From: Lachnospiraceae bacterium UBA7481
GTDB taxonomy: Bacteria > Bacillota > Clostridia > Lachnospirales > Lachnospiraceae
Reading direction: 5' to 3'
DNA: 11,873 nucleotides
Assembly: GCA_002478505.1 (NCBI GenBank)
Contig: DLOP01000182.1
Coordinates: 4,770-16,642 of the forward strand
The translations under genes and the position numbers were made by a program. Under the pieces are notes generated by a model. That model was given only the letters and a program-made list of their open reading frames with translations. It was not told where the DNA came from and made no database searches. Positions 6,896 through 11,873 of the stretch are shown piece after piece (the stretch's first letter is position 1; each line of letters starts with the position of its first letter).

Positions 6896-6958
6896 TGCAA
6901 ATCCGTGTACATCCCCCGAAAGTTCTAAGAAAGCACGGATTTAATCACTGCTTCCTTA
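6896..6958. repeat. Dispersed palindromic repeat, copy B, with perfect 9-bp inverted repeat
   Basis: Located in the trxB to reductase spacer and overlapping the trxB stop codon (6947-6945). AAATCCGTG (6899-6907) and CACGGATTT (6934-6942) form a perfect 9-bp stem around a 26-nt loop. No T-run follows on the minus strand, and the reductase ribosome binding site comes directly after. It therefore looks like an intergenic repeat or RNA-processing hairpin rather than a terminator. It aligns with copy A (5114-5178) and partly with copy C (5764-5786). Confidence 0.6.
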
Positions 6959-7853
6959 GATATTCCTGCACTCCGTAAACTGCATTTGCGCCATCTGCCA
7001 CGGCGGTTACGATCTGGCGCAGCGGTTTGGTACGCACATCCCCGGCGGCAAAGATGCCGTCCCGGCTGGTTCTGGTATCTTCTCCGGCAATGATATATCC
7101 TGCTTCATTCAGATCGATCAGACCGTCAAATATTTGGGAAACCGGGCGGATGCCCACGGCGATAAAGATGCCGTCAACAGAATATTGGGTTTGTTCTCCG
7201 GTCAGGCGGTTTTCCACCGTGATGCCCTCTACTTCTTCTTCCCCTTGAATAGAAGTAACGACGCTGTCCCACAGGACTTCCACATTGGGAAGCGACAGCA
7301 GCGTTTCCTGAAGGGACGCCGCACCCCTGAGTTCATTCCTGCGGTGAATCAGATAGACTTTTTTGCACAGCCTGGATAAAAAGATTGCGTCTTCCAGGGC
7401 GACGTCTCCTCCTCCCACAACGGCTGTCACACCGTCGCGGTAAAATGCCCCGTCGCAGGTGGCGCAATAGGAAACCCCCATTCCCGACAGCCTTTCCTCG
7501 TCTTCTAAGCCCAGCTTTGCGTGGACTGCGCCGGAAGCGATGATCAACGTTTTTGTCTCATATTCCGACTTATCTGTTTTCACGCGTCTGCCGCCATCTT
7601 CCCAGATGATCTCCCGGACTTCCTCCGATAGGATCTGTGCACCGAGCTGCAGGGCATGTTCCTTCATTTTTGTGCCAAGGTCATAGCCGCTGATGCCAGG
7701 CAGCGCGGGATAATTATCAACTTCATAAGTAGTCAGGACTTGCCCGCCGGGACCTGTCTGTTCTATGACCAGAGTATTTAATCTGGCGCGCATTGCGTAG
7801 ATTGCCGCGGATAATCCTGCCGGGCCCGCGCCGATGATAATAACGTCATACAT
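6945..7853 (-). CDS. trxB: Thioredoxin-disulfide reductase
   Basis: A 302-aa FAD-dependent reductase that transfers electrons from NADPH to thioredoxin in the cytoplasm. ATG 7853 (MYDVIIIG) is preferred over ATG 7874, because an AGGA lies about 8 nt upstream of the former and none precedes the latter. The resulting length matches bacterial TrxB. The FAD-binding GAGPAG is at 8-13. The redox-active pair is Cys130 and Cys133 (CATC). The NADPH site has GGGDVA (147-152) and HRR (170-172). The C-terminal flavin segment is AGDVRTKPLRQIVTAVADG. All key residues are present. It is transcribed divergently from the chemotaxis operon, from a promoter at 7910-7938, and is followed 71 nt later by the SDR reductase. 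No thioredoxin gene is in the window. Confidence 0.95.
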   Translation of the reverse strand: MYDVIIIGAGPAGLSAAIYAMRARLNTLVIEQTGPGGQVLTTYEVDNYPALPGISGYDLGTKMKEHALQLGAQILSEEVREIIWEDGGRRVKTDKSEYETKTLIIASGAVHAKLGLEDEERLSGMGVSYCATCDGAFYRDGVTAVVGGGDVALEDAIFLSRLCKKVYLIHRRNELRGAASLQETLLSLPNVEVLWDSVVTSIQGEEEVEGITVENRLTGEQTQYSVDGIFIAVGIRPVSQIFDGLIDLNEAGYIIAGEDTRTSRDGIFAAGDVRTKPLRQIVTAVADGANAVYGVQEYLRKQ

Positions 7854-7909
7854 GGTGGTTTTCCTGCCTTCCATAGTTTTGAATCGCGGTTTGTTCTTAT
7901 TTACAATGT

Positions 7910-7938
7910 ATCATAATATATTTTTCTACAGGCTTCAA
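7910..7938 (-). promoter_or_regulatory. Sigma-A-type promoter of trxB
   Basis: On the minus strand, -35 TTGAAG (7938-7933) and -10 TATGAT (7915-7910) are 17 nt apart. Transcription would begin near 7903, about 50 nt upstream of ATG 7853. That would place the alternative ATG 7874 inside a short leader. Confidence 0.65.
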
Positions 7939-8002
7939 GAGTTTATGCCATGAAAAGAATTAATGGGGTTTTAATTGTCAAGGCTTTCCAGTGGGCAGAA
8001 TC

Positions 8003-8031
8003 TTGACTATTTTGGTAGAAAATGATAATAT
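8003..8031 (+). promoter_or_regulatory. Sigma-A-type promoter of the chemotaxis operon
   Basis: -35 TTGACT (8003-8008) and -10 TAATAT (8026-8031) are 17 nt apart, giving a start near 8038. The kinase ribosome binding site (TGGAGGA, 8047-8053) and ATG 8058 follow immediately. This argues against the earlier in-frame ATG at 8022, which lies within the promoter. No flagellar-type (sigma-28) promoter was recognised. Confidence 0.7.
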
Positions 8032-8057
8032 TGCCATATATAATTATGGAGGAAATT

Positions 8058-9020
8058 ATGCTTCGGGAAGATTTAGGAATGCTTCTATTGGAAAATACCA
8101 TGCAAATCGTGCTGGTATTTGACGATAAGGGCGTGATTACATATGACAATGCTGCCGCGCGGGAAAAACTTGGATATGAGGATGGAATGTGCGGATTATC
8201 TGCGAGTAGTATCTTTCCGAATATTTTCCCGAAGGGAGAAGGACAGCAGACTGTCCTTCCCATAGTTGATGAACTCCAACATATGACTGCATACCGAAAA
8301 AACCAGACCTGTTTTCCTGTAGATATCAAGATTGTGCAGGAACAGAGGTCAGGCGTTTTTCTGTGCATAGCAAATGATATTCTGGAAAAAGAATATTTAA
8401 GCCGGAATCTGGAGCAGGCAAAGCAGGAAACAGAGGCTGCCCTGCGGGTAAAATCAGAATTTGTGGCGAATGTCACTCATGAACTGAGGACGCCGGTCAA
8501 TGGCATTCTGGGACATATCAGGGAAATGCTGCCGGAGGAGACCGAAAAGGAAAAGCTTGGAAAACTTCACCTGATTGAGCGATGCTGTGAGGAAATGAAC
8601 AAGATCATCAATAATATTCTGGATTTCTCCAAGCTGGAAGCGGGAAAATTTGTATTGGAGCCACGACGTTTTCAGTTTCGCAGCATGATAGATTATGTGG
8701 TGGCTAACCATAAGGGAAGGATCACTGAGAAGGGATTGGATTTCTTTGTGACGGTCTCGCCAAACGTTCCGGAATATATCGTCGGCGATGAATTAAGGAT
8801 CGTGCAGATCCTGAATAACCTTTTGTCCAATGCCTTGAAATTTACCAGCGTGGGAAAGATCACGCTGGAAGTTGTTATGACTTCCCAGATGAAGGATTCT
8901 CAGGAATTGTTCTTTCTGGTGGGAGATACCGGCATCGGTAAAGGTTACTCTTTCTGCAAGGACCGAAGCCGGAAAAGTATGGATCAGCGTGGCGGACAAT
9001 GGAAAAGGTCTGGACCGTGA
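8058..9020 (+). CDS. Truncated PAS-HisKA sensor histidine kinase, broken within the ATPase domain
   Basis: 320 aa from ATG 8058, chosen because GGAGGA precedes it. Residues about 8-110 form a PAS-like sensor (IVLVFDDKGVITYDNAAARE), with no membrane helices, so it is cytoplasmic. A coiled linker leads to the HisKA domain with the phosphoacceptor His141 (HELRTPVNG). The ATPase domain has the N-box (NNLLSNALKF, Asn258) and the first G-box GDTGIG (289-294). The kinase sequence then ends. The last 26 residues are an out-of-frame read of cheA (for example RGGQWKRSGP corresponds to the frame that gives ADNGKGLD). The second G-box and anything downstream, such as a receiver domain, are missing. A functional kinase is therefore unlikely. 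This appears to be the 5' half of a longer, possibly hybrid, kinase gene joined to cheA near 8935-8944. Confidence 0.8.
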   Translation: MLREDLGMLLLENTMQIVLVFDDKGVITYDNAAAREKLGYEDGMCGLSASSIFPNIFPKGEGQQTVLPIVDELQHMTAYRKNQTCFPVDIKIVQEQRSGVFLCIANDILEKEYLSRNLEQAKQETEAALRVKSEFVANVTHELRTPVNGILGHIREMLPEETEKEKLGKLHLIERCCEEMNKIINNILDFSKLEAGKFVLEPRRFQFRSMIDYVVANHKGRITEKGLDFFVTVSPNVPEYIVGDELRIVQILNNLLSNALKFTSVGKITLEVVMTSQMKDSQELFFLVGDTGIGKGYSFCKDRSRKSMDQRGGQWKRSGP

Positions 9021-9678
9021 AAAGATACTTGCCAAAGCAAGAAAACAGAAACTGCTGGATGATGATAAGGCGGACAGCGAATATACGGATAGGGAAGTAT
9101 TTCAGTTTATTACGCTGCCGGGCTTTTCTACCAACGAGAAGGTAACGGAATATTCCGGGCGAGGCGTTGGAATGGATGTGGTGGTACAGAACATCCAGAA
9201 AATCGGCGGTACGTTGGAAATAGACAGTATGGCAGGCTTTGGAACTACAATGACTTTAAAGATTCCTTTGACACTGGCGATCATCGACGGTATCGTAATG
9301 GAAACAGAGGATTCTTCTTTCGTAGTAGAAACAGGAGTAATCAAGGAATTTGTCAGCGTAAGAGAGAATATGATGATTCATGAGCCAAATGGCGAAGAGT
9401 TTATCATGATCCGTGGAGAGTGTTATCCGGTTCTTCGGCTGGGAGAATGGTATGGATTGAAAAAATGTACAAAATCAGTCGAGGATGGCATGATGTTAAT
9501 CTTCGAGGTGGAAGGAAAAACGGTATGTCTGTTTGTAGACAGACTGATCGGCAAGCAGGAGATCGTTGTAAAACCGATTCCATCTTATATTAAGAAGGTA
9601 AAAGGATTATCCGGCTGTACGCAGCTGGGAGACGGAAGCATCGCGCTGATACTTGATCCGGTAGGATTGATTGAATAA
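8944..9678 (+). pseudogene. cheA: 3' remnant of cheA (ATPase G-boxes plus CheW-like P5 domain)
   Basis: From 8944 the frame reads VTLSARTEAGKVWISVADNG, clearly the middle of a CheA ATPase domain. The first open start is GTG 8989, which would give 229 aa and has no good ribosome binding site. In that numbering the first G-box is DNGKG (3-7), the second is GRGVGM (57-62) and the T-box region is GTTMTL (85-90). The CheW-like regulatory domain spans about 97-227 and ends in LILDPVGLIE. Full-length CheA is usually around 650-700 aa. The Hpt (P1) phosphoacceptor, the P2 docking domain, the P3 dimerisation domain and the N-box are all missing, so the fragment cannot act as a kinase, though the P5 domain could still bind CheW or receptors. 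It is out of frame with the upstream kinase. CheW follows 27 nt later. Confidence 0.85.
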
Positions 9679-9705
9679 ACTACGAAAGGAGGTGCATGAA
9701 TTTAT

Positions 9706-10257
9706 ATGGATGCAATAACTGGATTAAATAATCCGACAGAGCAGGATGAAAGTAATGCTTCCAATGAGCATGATGCGCAAAAAGGGAAGTACATGACATT
9801 CAAGTTGGGAAGTGAGCATTTTGCACTGAAGATTCAATATGTAAGTGAAATCATATGTTTTCAGGCAATCACAGCGATTCCTGATACAGAGGATTACATC
9901 AAAGGCCTGATCAATCTGAGAGGAAAAATAATTCCGGTAATTGACGTAAGGCTCAGATTCAAGCAGGAACCTCTTGAATATAATGACAGAACCTGTATCA
10001 TGGTAATCAATGTAAAATCTACGGTAGTAGGACTGATTATAGAAAAGATCGCCGAGGTTGTAGAGATTCAAGAGGAAAACATACTGCCGCCGCCAAGAGT
10101 TGGAAAGGCAGATAAGATGCAGAATAAATATGTTTACGGGATCGGAAAGGTAGGGGATACCGTAAAGCTTCTGCTGGACCCTGATAAGCTGATAAATGAC
10201 GCAGATCTATCGGCTATGGAACAGACAAGTGATCAAAATGAAGAAGGAGAGGTGTAA
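9706..10257 (+). CDS. cheW: CheW-type chemotaxis coupling protein
   Basis: A 183-aa cytoplasmic adaptor that links the kinase CheA to chemoreceptors. AAAGGAGGT (9685-9693) precedes ATG 9706 by 12 nt. An ATG at 9696 is in another frame, is only 3 nt from the GGAGG and opens an 11-residue peptide. The CheW fold spans about residues 27-165, with YMTFKLGSEHFALKIQYVSE at its start and the hallmark GLINLRGKIIPVIDVR at 67-82, and ends with LLLDPDKLI. The first 26 residues are a polar, acidic extension and the last 16 an acidic tail, so it is slightly longer than typical CheW. It is intact and sits between the cheA remnant and the MCP gene. The MCP start codon lies 2 nt after its stop, suggesting translational coupling. 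Confidence 0.92.
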   Translation: MDAITGLNNPTEQDESNASNEHDAQKGKYMTFKLGSEHFALKIQYVSEIICFQAITAIPDTEDYIKGLINLRGKIIPVIDVRLRFKQEPLEYNDRTCIMVINVKSTVVGLIIEKIAEVVEIQEENILPPPRVGKADKMQNKYVYGIGKVGDTVKLLLDPDKLINDADLSAMEQTSDQNEEGEV

Positions 10258-10259
10258 TT

Positions 10260-10547
10260 ATGAAAGACATGAAGATGAAAACAAAAATGATTATTGGATT
10301 TATTATTCCGATCTTGTTTACACTTATTAATGTAATCTTTGGAATGATGTCCGTAAGCAGTATCGACAAAATTGTAAGGGATATGCAGAATGAACAGGTC
10401 GAGGTTGTTGAGGCAAAGATGGAGGAGATCGGCGCAGATCAGGCAAAGGCCGCGATATTGGCTGAGACATTGGAATCTACCGCAACAGATGATATAGAAA
10501 ATATCGACAGCAGAGCTATGACCTCCAATATTATCAGCTTTGGATAG
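10260..10547 (+). CDS. N-terminal part of a methyl-accepting chemotaxis protein, ended by in-frame TAG
   Basis: 95 residues from ATG 10260, with a GGAGAGGTG site just upstream that overlaps the cheW stop. Residues about 8-30 form a membrane helix. The remainder is a short extracytoplasmic helix-rich segment (MQNEQVEVVEAKMEEIGADQ) of only about 60 residues, so there is no Cache or four-helix sensor. The frame ends at TAG 10545-10547, immediately before a hydrophobic segment that is clearly the second membrane helix of the same protein, in the same frame. Without the stop, the gene would run to 11720 and encode about 486 residues. If translated alone, this piece would be a single-helix membrane peptide without a signalling domain. 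A recent nonsense mutation, sequencing error or suppressed amber codon could each explain it. Confidence 0.75.
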   Translation: MKDMKMKTKMIIGFIIPILFTLINVIFGMMSVSSIDKIVRDMQNEQVEVVEAKMEEIGADQAKAAILAETLESTATDDIENIDSRAMTSNIISFG

Positions 10548-11720
10548 TTGATCCTTTCAGTCATCATAACCGTTATCATTGCTGTTATGCTGATCAATAT
10601 CATCAATAAATCCGTAGATCAGCTGTCCAGGGCGGCAAAAGATATCGCTGCAGGACGTGTGGATATCGAATTGGTCAAGTATCACAATGACGAATTTGGC
10701 GAATTGGTGGATGAGTATCAGAATGTTATCAATAACACCAAATATCAGTCTAAGATCGCAGAGGAAGTGGCTAATGGTAATCTTACTGTCACGGTAAATC
10801 CGGCGTCTGCTGATGACGTGCTGGGTCATTCCCTGAAGAAGCTGGTAGAAGAGAATCATCGTGTCCTGAGCAGTATCAATGATGCGGGATATCAGGTTAC
10901 CATCGGCGCTTCACAGGTGGCAAGCGCAAGCCAGTCCCTTGCACAGGGAACAACTGAGCAGGCAAGCGCTATTGAGGAGATCACGGCTTCTATCGATGAG
11001 ATCACGGAAAAGACAAAACAGAATGCTTCCCAGGCGAATGAAGCTGCAAAACTGGTAGCTAACGCTATTCAGGATGTAAAAGAAGGAAATGCGAAGATGC
11101 AGGATATGATGGTTGCTATGGAAGATATCAATAAGTCCTCCGAGAGCATTTCCAAGATTATCAAGGTAATTGACGACATTGCATTCCAGACAAATATTCT
11201 TGCACTGAATGCGGCTGTAGAAGCTGCAAGGGCAGGCGAGGCAGGAAAAGGCTTTGCAGTAGTAGCGGAAGAGGTTAGAAGCCTTGCTGCAAAGAGTGCG
11301 GCTGCTGCATCCGAGACCGCAGAGATGATCGAAGGTTCTATCAGCAAGGTTAATCTGGGTTCCAGAATCGCAGATGAGACGGCAAAGGCACTGGAAGTGA
11401 TTACAAATGTCGTTGAACAGAGTGAAGTATTGATCAACAATATTGCACAGACTTCCAATTATCAGGCAACGGCAGTTGCTCAGGTAGATCAGGCGATCAC
11501 ACAGGTTTCTCAGGTAGTACAGACCAATTCCGCTACCAGCGAACAGTGTGCTGCGGCAAGTGAGGAACTTTCCGGTCAGGCTTCCAGGATGAGAGAAATG
11601 ATTTCCATCTACCAGCTTGGTAATAAGGGAACTTCTTCATCGGGTTCTGATTCTTATGATTCTTCATCTAGCGAAAATGAGAAGATCATTTCCCTTGGAG
11701 ATAACTTCGGCAAGTACTAA
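10548..11720 (+). CDS. C-terminal part of the methyl-accepting chemotaxis protein (TM2-HAMP-signalling domain)
   Basis: Same frame as the preceding piece, separated only by TAG 10545-10547. The next codon is TTG 10548, which could serve as a start but lacks a ribosome binding site, so independent translation is doubtful. In the 390-aa numbering, residues about 1-19 are membrane helix 2. A HAMP-like region covers about 20-110, possibly two units, with KDIAAGRVDIELVKYHNDEF and EEVANGNLTVTV. A long antiparallel coiled-coil signalling domain follows. Its hairpin tip EAARAGEAGKGFAVVA (225-240) is the region that binds CheA and CheW. The tail is Ser-rich and ends DNFGKY, with no CheR-tethering pentapeptide (NWETF). 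The reading frame is otherwise undamaged, suggesting the stop is recent or tolerated. Residues 265-311 lie in the 142-bp inverted repeat shared with 11732-11873. Confidence 0.85.
   Translation: MILSVIITVIIAVMLINIINKSVDQLSRAAKDIAAGRVDIELVKYHNDEFGELVDEYQNVINNTKYQSKIAEEVANGNLTVTVNPASADDVLGHSLKKLVEENHRVLSSINDAGYQVTIGASQVASASQSLAQGTTEQASAIEEITASIDEITEKTKQNASQANEAAKLVANAIQDVKEGNAKMQDMMVAMEDINKSSESISKIIKVIDDIAFQTNILALNAAVEAARAGEAGKGFAVVAEEVRSLAAKSAAAASETAEMIEGSISKVNLGSRIADETAKALEVITNVVEQSEVLINNIAQTSNYQATAVAQVDQAITQVSQVVQTNSATSEQCAAASEELSGQASRMREMISIYQLGNKGTSSSGSDSYDSSSSENEKIISLGDNFGKY
11340..11481. repeat. Inverted repeat, left arm (inside MCP gene)
   Basis: Matches the reverse complement of 11732-11873 over all 142 positions with no gaps and 10 mismatches (93% identity), compared by eye. 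All 10 mismatches are synonymous in the MCP frame. Homology stops abruptly after GCAGTTGCTC; it continues on the other side at least to the window edge. Confidence 0.9.
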
Positions 11721-11873
11721 TTACTTAAATAGAGCAACTGCCGTTGCCTGATAGTTGGATGTCTGCGCAATATTGTTGATCAGCACTTCACTCTGTTCAA
11801 CGACATTGGTAATTACTTCCAGCGCCTTTGCTGTCTCATCTGCGATCCTGGAACCCAGATTAACCTTGCTGAT
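11721..11873 (-). CDS. 3' end of a second, truncated MCP gene (partial)
   Basis: Read on the minus strand from the right edge to TAA 11723-11721: 50 residues. The first 47 (ISKVNLGSRIADETAK to YQATAVA) are identical in protein sequence to residues 265-311 of the plus-strand MCP. The frame then diverges to LFK and stops. The remaining roughly 80 residues of the receptor's C-terminal coiled-coil helix and tail, present in the first gene, are missing. Its stop directly abuts the stop of the first MCP gene (TAATTA, 11718-11723), so the two are tail to tail with no spacer. The N-terminal part and start are outside the window. The truncated helix would probably destabilise the signalling hairpin. 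Possible explanations are a deletion scar, an invertible 3' end or an assembly join. Confidence 0.8.
   Translation of the reverse strand: MSKVNLGSRIADETAKALEVITNVVEQSEVLINNIAQTSNYQATAVALFK
11732..11873. repeat. Inverted repeat, right arm (inside second MCP gene)
   Basis: Partner of 11340-11481. The arms enclose 250 bp (11482-11731) that hold the normal 3' end of the first MCP gene and the 4-codon end (LFK and stop) of the second. The arm runs off the window, so its true length is unknown. Confidence 0.9.

Noticed and set aside
6874..6912. Longer N-terminus of the SDR reductase from ATG 6912
   Set aside because: The extra 13 residues have no family support. The strong AAGGAGG directly precedes ATG 6873.
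6899..6942. Intrinsic terminator after trxB
   Set aside because: There is a perfect 9-bp inverted repeat, but the loop is 26 nt and no T-run follows on the minus strand.
8022..8057. Upstream in-frame start for the PAS kinase at ATG 8022
   Set aside because: It lies within the promoter, before the probable transcription start, and has no ribosome binding site. ATG 8058 has a strong one.
9696..9731. A short peptide frame (11 codons) starting just before cheW
   Set aside because: Its ATG is only 3 nt from the GGAGG, too close for normal initiation. The same site is well spaced for ATG 9706 of cheW.
1..11873. CRISPR array, tRNA or rRNA genes
   Set aside because: No regularly spaced direct repeats with unique spacers and no cloverleaf or rRNA-like sequence were seen on either strand.

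Overview
The window looks like a chromosomal stretch from an anaerobic, motile Gram-positive bacterium of the Clostridia, most likely Lachnospiraceae. This is inferred from strong AGGAGG-type ribosome binding sites, sigma-A promoters with 17-nt spacers, moderate GC content, a high-molecular-weight rubredoxin (a protein of strict anaerobes), a Cache-GGDEF protein and a compact CheA/CheW/MCP operon. No species can be assigned from the sequence alone.

Layout. Positions 1-221 hold the 3' end of an unidentified charged, coiled-coil-like gene. Positions 283-2514 encode a large HAD-superfamily protein (COG5610 type) with an in-frame 9-bp tandem repeat. A clear promoter (2552-2580) then drives a probable plus-strand operon: a membrane diguanylate cyclase (2691-3938), a flavin reductase-rubredoxin fusion (3963-4565) and a DUF202-like membrane protein (4644-5072). 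Three minus-strand genes follow, read right to left: trxB (7853-6945), an SDR reductase of the FabG/YmfI type (6873-6142) and a CmpB-type membrane protein (5717-5175). Their spacers carry a dispersed palindromic repeat and one roughly 330-bp foldback (MITE-like) element. A chemotaxis operon runs divergently from trxB, with its own promoter (8003-8031).

The chemotaxis operon is the unusual part. Its first gene starts as a PAS-HisKA histidine kinase but breaks inside the ATPase domain. It is joined out of frame to the last third of cheA (G boxes plus the CheW-like domain). An intact cheW follows, then an MCP gene split by an in-frame TAG just before its second membrane helix. Directly after the MCP stop codon, in inverted orientation and running off the window, is the end of a second MCP gene. 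It shares 142 bp with the first at 93% identity, and all 10 differences are synonymous. Its reading frame stops just past the homology. The locus is therefore either decaying or rearranged, an assembly chimera between paralogous chemotaxis operons, or a recombination system that can exchange MCP 3' ends.

How the genes relate: the diguanylate cyclase (c-di-GMP) and the chemotaxis genes both concern motility and lifestyle switching. The rubredoxin fusion and TrxB handle redox and oxygen or NO stress. The HAD protein is of a kind found with surface-polysaccharide genes. These links are inferred from families and neighbourhood, not shown by the sequence.
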